Positions 1 through 11,000 of a stretch of DNA of 35,018 bases are shown piece after piece. The DNA lies in contig CAJVPJ010000206.1 of NCBI GenBank assembly GCA_910592205.1, forward strand, positions 1 through 35,018, in the 5' to 3' direction. Each line of letters opens with the position of its first letter. The stretch's first letter is position 1. Source of the DNA: Paraglomus occultum (lineage: Eukaryota > Glomeromycota > Glomeromycetes > Paraglomerales > Paraglomeraceae). The notes beneath the pieces were generated by a model. That model was not told where the DNA came from. It saw nothing but the letters and a program-made list of their open reading frames with translations, and did not search any database. The position numbers and the translations under genes are program-made.

Positions 1-1
1 G

Positions 2-604
2 CAGTTGAACTATACGAAAATAGAGCAATGCGGGACAGGTATGGGACTCGCATCTGTATTGGAGATTAAAAGAGTGTGAGAGTGAGGGTAAAAATAACTA
101 AAGAACGTGAAGAGTGAGAAGAGTGAGAAAAAATTTGGAAAAGTGAGAATACAACAAGAAAAGTGCAGGGGTCCAAACGATCCTAAAGGAGAATATAGTT
201 TCTATGCTTGTTGAGAGAAAGTGATACAGAAATAGCACAACATCAGCATGACTTTAAGTTCCCTTTTGATCTTTACACTTTGACTTACTCATTTCAAAAC
301 ACGAAACAGGAGCTGCCCACTGTCAAATCCTCGATTCCATATACGGTAAATATGTCTTTCTATCTCAAGAGTCATTTCACTATCCGCGTTAAATCAACGT
401 GTGGATGCTTATAATCAACTCCACGTATATTCCACATTCTCACGTCTATACCGTTTTCCTATGCGTCCTCCTTCAATCATACTTTTATATCTCATAGGCG
501 ACGTTCAGCTCAATAAAGTCAAATTTGGTGCTAAACATGAATATGAATACGTGGCTAATTTCAAAGTGCTCCAGACAGCTTTTGATAAGCATAAACTTGA
601 CAAG
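2..604 (+). CDS. EB1/Bim1-family microtubule plus-end protein, 5' part cut by window edge
   Basis: Three exons (2-38, 310-345, 498-604) join in phase and read through the calponin-homology domain of an end-binding protein. The first gives QLNYTKIEQCGTG, the second AAHCQILDSIYG, the third DVQLNKVKFGAKHEYEYVAN followed by FKVLQTAFDKHKLDK. EB1/Bim1/Mal3 proteins bind growing microtubule ends through this domain and dimerise through a C-terminal EBH coiled coil. The start codon lies left of the window. Introns are GT-AG (39-309, 346-497), and a good donor follows at 605. I cannot find the expected next exon (the conserved MQDNLEFLQW region) or any EBH domain in the following 1.4 kb. The gene may therefore be broken here, or its 3' exons may be too diverged to recognise. 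Family assignment is firm; integrity is not. Confidence 0.8.
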
Positions 605-1990
605 GTAGGTGTTGGGTTTGAGTTGTGAGAGACAGGTAGTGGACGAAATGCTTCAAGATTTTTTACAAAACTAAAGAGGATATTGATCGATGGACTCTGA
701 TATAAAAATAAACGTGAAGTGTGATTGTTTGTTGCAAAGTTTGGAAGGGATGCGAACGATAGAGGATAAAAGTTAGACAAGATAGGAGTTTAGATGATTT
801 TTCTCATTTCCAGCATGCGGTGACAAATTTTGTGAACTTGACGTTTATTCTGCGAACAGATTTATCCTATTATTATTATTACATTGAACGTATATGTGAT
901 ATTTTGGGTGATTATGATTTTGATTATTGTCAATAGCTTAATATGCAATTAAGCTACGGCCAATCTGCAGTTACTGTTTATTAACTAGAAGAGTTTCTTG
1001 TCTAAAAATTGGTAATTAGTACAAATAACAACGCTGCTATTGATTGATTGCCAAGTAAATGACATCGCCATGTTCATTTCTAACACTTCATGTAACAGTG
1101 TAAAACCTTTCGCAAGCGAGACGAACAATGTAACAAGTGCCAGTTTCACGTACAGATGGACTTCAAGGAGATGCAGTCTTTAGTGAATCAATATAGAACG
1201 AGTACCTCGGTTTGTGCCATTCGAGAAATTATTGCGATTAACCATAAATTTCTTTTATTGTCGTATAAATCGAGTATAGATAGGCATTACAAGTGCAATA
1301 ATTGGAATTATATTTAATACAGGAGGACTGTGTTATCATTATGGATAAAGTGAATTAGTAGACATTTACAAACGCGTTTGGGTCATAAATAAACATGACA
1401 TTACAGCATCATAGTTAATTAATAAAACCGTCACGTTACATTACAAAAATAACGAAGAAAGCTATCAGCTAAAACCAAGTTGTGTATATAGCGTTAATAC
1501 GACGATATTACAAACAATATGTCAGAATGCCCTCAGCAGTGCGGAATTTGTCGAGTCGCTGTCGACCGAAGTCAAACTTATTAGTGTTTACCTTGAGATC
1601 ATCGAGATCTAGAGATTTCAAAAGTCCCATCAGGAGAGTCCTAGTTAAATGTCATTAAAAGCCAGGAAGTTTCCTTTCCCTCCCTCTGTAAAATTGAGTG
1701 TTTTTATCTTTCTACGTATGAAAGTTAGGGTTCGTAAGACACGGGAAGTACCCCTGGCACTACGTGCGCCTTTTCGCCTTGTTGCCTCATTTGGCAATAT
1801 GCATTGGCGTGCAACGGTTACAAAAACCGTCTGAAAGATCATATTAATTGCCTTGTCGTGTTTACGAGACAAAGAGAGAAAAAGTCAGTATCAAAAGTCG
1901 TTCAGAACGAGAACAGATAAAAAATCAAAAACCGTAGTAAACGTGCTCGCTCACTCTACTACTATTAAGCCTGTATTCTCTGCACTCGCT
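605..1990. other. Stretch without a confident gene between EB1 exon and kinase
   Basis: This should hold the 3' half of the EB1 gene and the kinase promoter. Around 634-710 there is a weak, out-of-frame echo of the EB1 region that follows the third exon (see findings). An open frame of about 73 codons near 1097-1317 has two CxxC-like cysteine pairs but no start codon, and I do not recognise it. The frame upstream of the kinase start is open from 1853, but the kinase fold begins directly at the chosen methionine, so I read 1853-1990 as 5' UTR. Confidence 0.4.
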
Positions 1991-4159
1991 ATGGAAGACT
2001 ATGATGTGCTCAAAGAACTAGGTGATGGCTCCTTTGGAACAGTTATACAGGCTAAACATAAACATACAGGGCAAATGGTATATAGTGTATTAGCGGTTTT
2101 GTTGGAGTAGAATGTTCTGAGTATGTACACTATACGTTGATAATCTCGCTCATTCACGTTTTCTTTTATATCAGGTAGCGATAAAGAAAATGAAAAAGAA
2201 ATTCTCTTCATGGGATAAAGCGTGTGAATTACGAGAATTCAAGGCAAGGCGTTTGATTATTAATAATAGTTGAACTAGTTGTGGATAGGAAAAGGGATGG
2301 CAATAGAATAGTAATGATAATGGCAAATCGAAGGTATTCATTACAATACACCATCAAAAAAATTCACTATTTTCACTAATCACACTCACCAAATTCTATT
2401 CTGTTTTCTCATTCCAATAGTCGCTTCGTCTCCTCCCAACACATTCGCAAGTAATATGTTTGCTAGAGGCATTTCTTCTTCCACAAACACGAGATCTACA
2501 CTTTGTCTTTGAGTATATGGAAGGGAACTTGTATCAATTGATAAAAGATAGAAAGGGAAAAAAACTCGGCCAAAGAAACGTTCAGTCTATAATGTATGAA
2601 TAGTAAATTGCAGTTCAAGATTATATCTCCTCCCTCCCCACCATGCTGATGACCCATTTCAACAACTGATCATATTCGATTTCTTCTCTCCCATCAGGTA
2701 TCAAATGCTACAAGGCGTATATCATATACATTCACACGGTTTATTTCATCGAGATTTAAAACCTGAAAACATTCTCATATCCACTCGCAAAAGACAAAAA
2801 GTGTTCAACACTAGCAGCAAAGGCAACGATTACATAAAGGGGAAACGTTACGAGATACTAAAAATATTAGGCAAATCAACCATTGATGTAGATATAAATG
2901 AACGCCTAATACAATACTGGGATGACGGAAAGGACGTATGCAAGAAAGAAAAGGGGAAAAATAACTGGAAAGAGGATAAGTGGAATTGTTATGATGATGT
3001 CGATGACGAAGATGTAGAGTATCTTGTGAAAGTGGGAGATTTTGGGCTAGCCAGAGAGATAAAGTCACGTCCACCATATACAGAATATGTCAGCACCCGG
3101 TGGTAAGTATTGATGCGTGAGATAAAAGCGTGTTATTGTTATTATACATATGATTATTGCGTAATGTTTAACCGTCATTCTTTGATATTGTCCTTGTTTG
3201 TTTATTCACAATATCTAATTATGTTCTTTGCTTTGCACTCCCGCCTTATCAGGTACCGTGCGCCTGAAGTCCTCCTGCGTTCGCCATCCTACTCAGCTCC
3301 CGTCGACCTATGGGCCGTTGGTGTGATCATGGCCGAAGTCTGCACACTAAAACCGCTTTTCCCTGGTCAAAGCGAAATTGATCAAATGTTCAAAATATGC
3401 GAGGTATTGGGTAGCCCGACACCTGTAGATGATGCAGTCGGACAGATTGGTGGAATGGGTGGGGGTGGTTGGAAAGAAGGCGTCAAGTTGGCCAAGAGTA
3501 AAGGATTCTGTTTCCCTGATGTGAGTATTAAAATGAATTTGTTATAACGTGTTTTTTGAGATTTGCAACTTGGCAACTACATTACTTGATTCTCATTTTT
3601 TTTTATATCGCTTGGTTTTCCTCGCTCAACTCACTTTTATTACATTCTCTCCTCGCTTAACGTCTAGATACCACCTCAAAACATAGCCAAAAGATTACCC
3701 CGCTTCACATCCCCAACATTTATTCAACTTCTTTTGCATCTACTTCGCTACAATCCCCGGCAACGGTTGACAGCGCTTGACGCGTTGCTTCACCCGTATT
3801 TTACCGAGTCAAATCTTCATTTCGTTCCTACAGAAATTACGGATACAGTGAAACTGTCGAAAGTAGGTCAAGAAAGGAAAAGAAAGACGGACGGGTTTTA
3901 CGGACTTAGAAAATTAGGATACGGAACGGAGAATAAGAAAGGAGCAAAGTATTCGTGGTGTAAGGGCGAAGAACTGGGGGAGCGAGAGGGAAAAGAACAT
4001 TTAGACAAGGATGTAGTCTTAATTCCGTTATCACGATCGTTGCCATCATTTTCTCCGCTTAGTGCAATGGAAAACAATAGATCATGTCTTCTATCGTTGA
4101 ACATCGATGCTGCGCATGATATAAACTTGGGAGACTACAGTTCATATTCAACCAGTTAA
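1991..4159 (+). CDS. RCK-family (Ime2/MAK/ICK-like) serine/threonine protein kinase
   Basis: Six exons (1991-2077, 2175-2243, 2421-2593, 2698-3102, 3253-3520, 3668-4159) give 497 residues with consistent phase. The protein starts [16 protein letters not shown], with the glycine loop at residues 11-16 and the ATP lysine in VAIKK (K33). The catalytic loop is HRDLKPEN (127-134) and the DFG motif starts at D224. The activation loop has TEY (238-240), followed by VSTRWYRAPE. This T-x-Y loop, the LREFKSLR stretch and the W-x-EG...GF-x-FP segment are hallmarks of the RCK family (yeast Ime2, mammalian MAK/ICK/MOK), which act in meiosis, differentiation or cilia. Odd points are a GC-AG intron after exon 2 and an insert of about 75 residues, rich in K, D and E, between the catalytic loop and DFG. 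The C-tail is short (roughly 120 residues after the kinase fold). A possible polyadenylation signal lies at 4415. Start chosen because the kinase domain begins at residue 4. Confidence 0.9.
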
Positions 4160-4499
4160 AAAAGAGCAAAATAACACGTGTTAACAAAGCTTTTTAGATA
4201 ATGCTGCCTGCATTCTGTTTTGATTTTGCTAATTTTGCGTTGGAATAGCAGTTTTGGGAGTAAGAGAAGACTGGTAAAGGTTCAGGGAACAATGAAAATC
4301 GGGTACAAGCCAATGAACAATTTACTGAACCCAAGGTATTTTCTATTAGACTCAGTTGTAGATATTAAAATAATTAGATTGTAGATAATAGAGAATGTAA
4401 TAAGACTAATCTTTAATAAAGTATTTACATTGTTTATTGAGAGAGCATTTTTTCTGAATCTTGAAAATCAAAAAGAGAGAAACGTTAATTTCGATGGCT

Positions 4500-5190
4500 T
4501 TTCTCATCTAAAAGTAAAAAAACACGAAGGAATGGTGAAGTTTGAAGTGTTTAGCTTTCTTGAACGACGAATTATCACACAAAAGGCAATTGTGGTTAAA
4601 ATCAATTTCGCTGATTCCAAGTTTATGCAATCCTCTACGAATAGTTTTAGTGCAAACGTCTTTGCCAGTTCCTTGATTAAATTTTATCTGCAGAATGCTT
4701 GTTACCTCTACGAACAATGTCTTTTAATATTTTTTTATTATGCTTTTACAGTAGGTCTACCACTCCTTCGAGTTTATGTAGCGAACAATGGTATCCCGTA
4801 CAGTGGATGGCGGATTTTTAAATGTCTTAGATATCTTTGAAATGCTACCTCCACCTGTTTTAAGACCTAAGATTTTTCCTCGATCAGCTTCTGTCAATTC
4901 GGAACCTTTTGGCATTGTAAACGATAATAATAATAAAAGTGCTCGGAAATAAAATTTGGAAACAATGCGATAAAAACAAACAAAACAAAACAACACGAAA
5001 ATCTTTGCTTTTTTTATTTAATTATTTACATACAAGAAAGAGGTGGCAAGAAAAAGTTGAGCAAATCACATGTTTGTAATAATAAACCAAATTTTATTTA
5101 CGTTGCAAAAAGCAAAGCTACAAAATTATTATACTGGATTTTGCATAAAATCGAAAAAACTCCCATCGGATACTTTTGTCCAGGGAGTGT
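4500..5190 (-). mobile_element. Truncated, decayed Tc1/mariner element (5' half only)
   Basis: On the minus strand a transposase begins at 4915 with MPKGSELTEADRGKILGLK, continuing into ISKTFKNPPSTVRDTIVRYI, the first helix-turn-helix of Tc1-type DNA-binding domains. Fragments in shifting frames follow: GRPT, then KDIVRRGNKHSADKI, then NQGTGKDVCTKTIRRGLHKL. They match the second helix-turn-helix. The frame changes several times and the whole DDE catalytic domain is absent, so this copy is dead. About 270 bp upstream of the start the text ACTTTTGTCCAGGGAGTG looks like a Tc1 inverted-repeat end (near 5173-5190). No matching left end was found. Boundaries are approximate. Confidence 0.65.
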
Positions 5191-5312
5191 ATATTCAGTA
5201 TTGAACGAATTGATATTACAATCGCAACGATTGTAAGGAACAAAAAAATTGACTTTTGAAAGGCTGATTTATTTCGTGATATATAATAGAATTTATAATA
5301 CATTAGATAAAT

Positions 5313-6153
5313 CTAGCACGAAACCTGAGAGGGAAGCTGTGCAGGATTAGGATTCGCAAATTCTTGCCAAGTGATATTGTTATGAGCATCGCGAGTATAG
5401 ACCCTGACCACGCGCTCATAAGGATCGATCGATACCCCCTTCCTAGATGATACAATGATAACGGTCACTCATAAACAAGATCAAATGAAACGATCATCAT
5501 CATTATCTACTTACATCAACACCACCTTCCATCCACCGCTTCATTTTCCTATGGACTTGCTGGGGAGAATCACTCCGTGAACGCAATTCCACAATGTAAT
5601 TCGGTGCGATTGGTGGAAACGTTTGTTCCTTTTGTTCATCGGATAACGTATTCCACCTGCAATATACAAAATTGAAATTAAAATAAAGCAATACTGATAT
5701 GAAGTCATTTTGACAGCATTTAATACCTGGAGTGGAGAATGGCACAGCCATCAGGACCCAGCACGTCCCCAGTAGGCAGTGAAAAACATGCCTGAATGAA
5801 GGATAACAAAGGGAATGTGATATTCGTAGCGTAAAGCAAAGTGAGCACAGCAGCTTATATAACATACCTGACTGCTACCATATTCTGCCCCATTAGCTTC
5901 ATGATTGCGGCTTCTTTTTTGGCTGATTACGGCAGAGCATTAGTGCTATTAGCGAACTCACCAGCGTTCAAACTCAATAACGTAGGATGCTAGTAAAAGG
6001 CAACGCATCGGTTTGAAAGCTGACTGGACTCATTTTAATTTCGAGTTGACCATCAATAAGGTTCATTTCAAAAGAGTGAGGGTTTGCAAGTGCGATTTGT
6101 TCGAAACGTCGGTAGTCGCAATCGGGAATGACAAAGTGTGAGATACACGACAG
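5313..6153 (-). pseudogene. Uma2-like (DUF820) PD-(D/E)xK nuclease gene, frameshifted
   Basis: Five minus-strand exons (about 6153-5962, 5922-5868, 5791-5727, 5656-5515, 5438-5313) reconstruct the Uma2/DUF820 fold, first known from bacterial, especially cyanobacterial, putative restriction endonucleases. Visible blocks are IPDCDYRRFEQIALANP, LIDGQLEIKMSPVSF, TGDVLGPDG, then FPPIAPNYIVELRSRSD and KMKRWMEGGVD, and finally GVSIDPYERVVRVYTRD. The candidate catalytic residues of the PD...E-x-x...K pattern are in GPDG, VEL and KMKRW. Three defects are visible. There is no ATG upstream of the conserved start: a TAA lies at 6156-6154. A frame change is needed near 5990 to go from DALPF to LASYVIEFERW. 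A final frame change near 5325 diverts the usual Uma2 ending (GFVLDLSNVL, readable in another frame) into SQVSC-stop. The last two could in principle be assembly errors. A prokaryote-like origin is inference. Confidence 0.6.
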
Positions 6154-6156
6154 TTA

Positions 6157-6660
6157 TGATACAATTTGATTTGATGGTTGTTGAGAAATCTGCTTCAAAA
6201 AACCAAACCCTAAAACGTATGGAAAATTTTTATGTGAGGAATGTCAATGTTGCTACATTTTTGCTAGCTGGGAAAATGGCCAAATTGCAAAAAAAATTAT
6301 CAAAAGTTGAGGGACCCAATGCACTGTCTGAACACACAATTTACAGATAAATTAAAGCATTTGAAGATGTGGGATGAGAGCATTAAAGATGGCTTCCACT
6401 CAGAAGTCCTCTCGCGAAGCTTTACCTCAGAAATTTTGCAAAAATTGGTGAAGAATTACTAAATGAAACCCCCACATAATTTTAAAAATAACAGAGGAGG
6501 AGGTTGGGAGACCTTTGAAAAACAATTAAAGATATTTACATATTCAACTAATCTCAGTAAAGTATGTTCAAGATGGGTTCCGTATGTCATGTGATTTTTT
6601 GTTCTTTAGTAATTCGCAGTCGAGGTTGCTTGTTTAATATTTGATATAAATTAGATCAGA
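6157..6660. other. Unidentified decayed stretch, possibly transposon-derived
   Basis: The plus strand carries an open frame (6138-6350) rich in lysine, starting MRYTTVMIQFDLMVVEKSAS. Frame-hopping fragments follow, such as EEEVGRPLKNN near 6490-6540. It abuts the broken 5' end of the Uma2-like gene, which fits an inserted mobile element. I do not recognise a transposase family, and no terminal repeats were identified. Confidence 0.25.
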
Positions 6661-6858
6661 ATTTATGTGGGGGATTCGCCATTGTAATTGGTTGCGGATA
6701 TGGGGCAACAAAACCAGACAAAATGAACATAATGAGTAAATCAAATTAGTAAAAAAAATTCATCCCCACCCTCGCCCTTTCATACTTACCATATTCATAT
6801 TACAAATTGAGCTGATGTATAACATATGTGATGGATCCTGGGAACAGTCGTCTATTCG

Positions 6859-7480
6859 TTAGTCCGTCCGCATACCAATTACATGTATGTTGTTCTGATG
6901 ATTCTTTGACCAACAAAATTTCGGTGTGGATACATGATTCGGACACCTTACTACCTTTTCGTAACCCGTCATGTGAGATACATTGACACTGTTTGCTGTC
7001 AATCTAGTTGCCAAAGCGTGTCTTTGACCGCTGTGCTACGCGTAAATTTTTCAAGTCGAAAATGTAATTAACCTGCCAAATCCAATCGCGAGATCATCAA
7101 ATGTATAAGATCTTTTTTATGAGCAAGAATAACGCCGTATTTCGACGGTTTCCTTGCTGTGGCCAAACTATCGTCTGTAAATTTTTTGGCGACTATGACA
7201 CCTACTGTGGAGTGTGCTGACGCCTTTAGCTATCTACGATTAAAATAATTGTACATTCTTTCGCAATTTATTGATTGCTCCGTAGGTTGTACGAGCTATC
7301 TGTGAAGATTTTCTTTGTATCAACTCGGCCAAGCCGGGTGGCAGTTATGTTTCGTAATTCTCGAAGCTCTTTAATCCAATAGATATCCCAGTCGTGAACG
7401 ATAATCTAATGTTTGATTGTTGCATTGTTTCTGAAATGATGCAAGCGTTACCTTCAAGAGATTAAAGGCGCGTCCCACAA
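6859..7480 (-). pseudogene. Relic of an Mrr-type (PD-(D/E)xK) restriction-nuclease-like gene
   Basis: From 7223 down to 7073 the minus strand reads ASAHSTVGVIVAKKFTDDSL, then ATARKPSKYGVILAHKKDLI, then HLMISRLDLA. This fits the second half of Mrr-type nuclease domains: a GVIV strand, FT, a helix with alanines, and a second strand ending before a D-L. After a GT-AG-like gap a second open block (7030-6859) begins GQRHALATRLTANSVNVSHM, but the phase across the gap does not match. Upstream, GRAFNLLK (about 7465) and DWDIYWIKELRELRNITATR (about 7375) could be remnants of the front half, each in a different frame. The catalytic D...E-x-K stretch cannot be seen. The call rests on pattern likeness only. 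The gene is clearly not intact in this copy. Confidence 0.42.
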
Positions 7481-8050
7481 AATTGCACAACACCCAAGTC
7501 CACGGATAAAAGCGTTACTACAAGCGCAAAGAATTTTCTCGACACGTTAAATAAAATACAATATGGGAAAAACTTTGAATGTTTGTCCAAGCCATCTGTT
7601 AGGAACGTCGCTTCTTGCTCCTGCCCTTCTGTATAACTTTCCCGCATAACACACATTCTTTGCGAAATGACCTCAAAATTATAATAATTCTTATAATAAA
7701 CAGAAGATGGCAAGATATTCAAGTATAATCTAACTACGCTATTATGTTAGACTGGATTACGATTTAAAACAAAACGTCATTAAAATTAGCGTGCAATATT
7801 AATATAACATGTTGGTATGATTAATTGGATTTAGTGGAGTCAATTAAAAGTAGCACATGATCGGAAATTAGACAAATAACTGTTTATTGCGGACGAGAGC
7901 ACATACCCACCAAGATTCGGCAAACAATTTTTTGTAAGTCATTAGAATGTGTATTGTCATCCCCAGCACATCTGTTGAAGAGAGACTTGGGAAAAAATTG
8001 ACAATATTATGCTGTAAATTTAAAAGTCAACATAACAGATCAAGAATGAC
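7481..8050. other. Intergenic, no confident gene
   Basis: An 86-codon minus-strand frame (7462-7722) overlaps the upstream edge of the Mrr-like relic; one alternative frame there gives a CxxC-containing stretch (CVLCGK). Neither is recognisable. The remainder up to the COG3 start is AT-rich and presumably holds its promoter. Confidence 0.35.
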
Positions 8051-11000
8051 ATGGCCACTAGTTTAACTACAAGAGGCAAGGGAATCACCTTAGAAGATTG
8101 GGAATCGAAAACACAACTAACAGAGTCGCAGAAAGTGAGCGTTTTAGAACTTCAAGATGCTTGCAAGGAACTGCCGCTTCCTGAAGGGGTAAGATTATAA
8201 TAACCAGGTTGATGCTGTGTCCATTCCTCTCAACTCATTCACATTTTTCTTACTTCCTCTCTTCAGTTTCTCACCGATCTGCAACCAGGAACCCCTCAAC
8301 CTCACCTCACTTCCTCTCCGTCGCTGAGAGAACCCATACGCACCAACTCCTCACCGCTTCCCCACTTGCATCTTTCCGGACATCCATTACCGCGATCGCG
8401 ATCAACAACCAGTTTACTGGCCGAACTGCAGTCCTCCGAATTAGCCGCAGGGGGAGCGTCATCCGATGCAGCGCTCGGAATCGGAAAACCTATCGAAACA
8501 ACACAACAATTTTTTGATTGGTTTGCAAAGATGGAGGCTGACATGGAAAAAGATCAGGAGGATGTTTATAGGTTAGTTCTTGTAGGCTCTGAATACTAGG
8601 GAGCGTTGGATTGTATGTGTCAGCCACCAGACAGAATAATAACAGGAAAAAGATGATAGGAATTTTCTTGCAGCAGTGATGTTATACCGCGAAGCAAACG
8701 ATAAAGTTCTTGGGCAAATTGACACCACAGAGAGCTTGTTTAATGATCTGGAGGGGAATTTCAAATTTGTCGAAGATCGTACTAAGGCTCTTCAAACTTC
8801 TTGTGAGAAATTATTGGCAGAACAGGTTAGGGGTGTTTGACTTTATAGACAATATGTACTTGTCGAATTTTCCTAGGATCGATAAATTAACATGGAACTC
8901 TAAAACTCTCTTATGTTATAATCAGAATCATTTGTCGTCAATCGTTGAATCTATAGTAGAGAAATTACGGTACTATGATGAATTAGAGGACATCACAAAG
9001 TTATTTAGCTCGCCTGGGGAGAACATATGTGAGCAGCCGGAGTTTGTTCCGAAATTGAAGAGACTAGACGAGTGTTTGGAGTATATGCAAAATAATGTAC
9101 GTTTAATTTTTTGGGCTAATCGAAAGTGGAGAGCATGACTAAAAGTTTATGTTTTCGAGATTTTATTGCATAACTGTTACTAACCTATCAATGGCTTTTT
9201 ATTCGGTTGAACAGTTACGATATAGAGATTCTGAACTCTATCTTATGCGTTTCCGACAATGCATGACACGTGGAATGACATTGATTAAGATGTATTTCGT
9301 AAACGAGATAAATACACTCAGCATGGAAATTGCCAAACAGACTGCGCAGGTAGTTCACCGAGAGAAAGATTGATGTCGGTAATTGATCCGTAACTTTAAT
9401 AATCGTATCATGCTAAACACAACGTATTTTATTCTTGAAAGAACGCAAGTTCGGCTAATCAAACAGCTCTGCATTACGTTAAATTCCGTACGATAGCTCC
9501 AAAGTTGAAGGGTCTCGTGCACGAGATTGAGAAACGATGTCCTGGCCATAGAGAGTAAGTCTTTATTTTGGGTAGTCTGTTCACTTTGTTTGAACATACA
9601 TGTATTAATATAACGACAGGTATTACTCTCTTTTAAACGATTGCTACAAAGCATATTTTGTTGTACGTCAACAAGTGTTAATACCTGCAATTGTAGTCCA
9701 GATTCAAGAGATAAGTGCAGGTGGACAGGATATTTTGACCTTTGTATGTACAAGTGAATGTCTATGTTTTGATGTCATAGATACGAGTACCTAATATGTA
9801 TGTATTCACGCAGGCACGCACCGGATATGCTTACATGTTGAACCTCTGTGGTGATGAATATTCGCTGTTCTATAACTTTTTTTCAACTGGTGAAGATCAC
9901 TTATAGTACGTACCTTCGCATTATATTTATTCAAAGACTTCATAACATCGGTTGTTGACTTGCACCTAAACTCAAATTTGTAGTGGAAATTTGGATTTAC
10001 TGTGCAGTTACTTGTACGACGACCTCCGACCTCGCATTATACACGAGACAGATATTGATACTTTATCTGAGCTATGCAATATATTACAAATACATGCGGA
10101 TCAGGATGCAGAACGTGGAAGTCAGTAAATGCCGTTAATAATTGTGATTATATTTCCATGCCTAATTCAATACTTCTGGTGTTTAGGTGGAGGACAAGGC
10201 CTACAATTTGGCCATTTAGTCAAGAATGTATTGCAAGATGCACAGCAACGTCTCGTGTTTCGAGCACAGGCTTATATCCAATCATCAATACAAAAGTTTA
10301 TCCCTCAAGAAGAAGACTTGAATTATCCTGCCCGATTGAAAAGTTCGTTATATGACGTCCATTATGTATATAATTTTAAATACGCATGTCATCTTATGCT
10401 GTCGATGTATATTTGTTTAGGTAATTCAAACGAACCAAAAGTAGAGTCAACATTGGATACAAATTCACCCATTTCACCGTCATCCGGGCCGGCCACGTTA
10501 TCTGTACAGGAATCCGAAGTCAATGAACCATCTACTCCAGCGACAATCCTCGCTACTGTCAACGCCGGCGATATTTATCGTGGATGGTACCCCCCACTAC
10601 AACGTACTTTATGGATATTATCGAAATTATACCGAAGCGTTAATGTAATGCTGATCCCATAATCCTCGCATTTGGGAATTAATGCTAATATGAACAGTAT
10701 GACTAATAGCGTTTCATCTCTGGTATAGACAACAATCTTTAATGACATCGCTCAGGACGTTGTATCAACATGCTTACAATCGTTATTGAGCGTAAGCGAG
10801 TCTTTGGAAAAACAGGTAAAAATGATATGATGCATTGTTTAGTCTTGTGTCTAGATCTAACGGAATGTCCTTTCTCAGAGCAGATTAGATAGGCAACTGT
10901 TTTTAATAAAGCATCTGCTCATTCTCAAAGAGCACATATCGTCATTCGAGACGCAATTTGTTCATGAAGAAAAGGGTTTGGACTTTTCTCAAATGACAGG

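Noticed and set aside
1853-1990. N-terminal extension of the kinase from an upstream ATG at 1853
   Set aside because: The kinase fold begins immediately after the ATG at 1991, as usual in the RCK family; the extension is basic low-complexity sequence typical of translated UTR.
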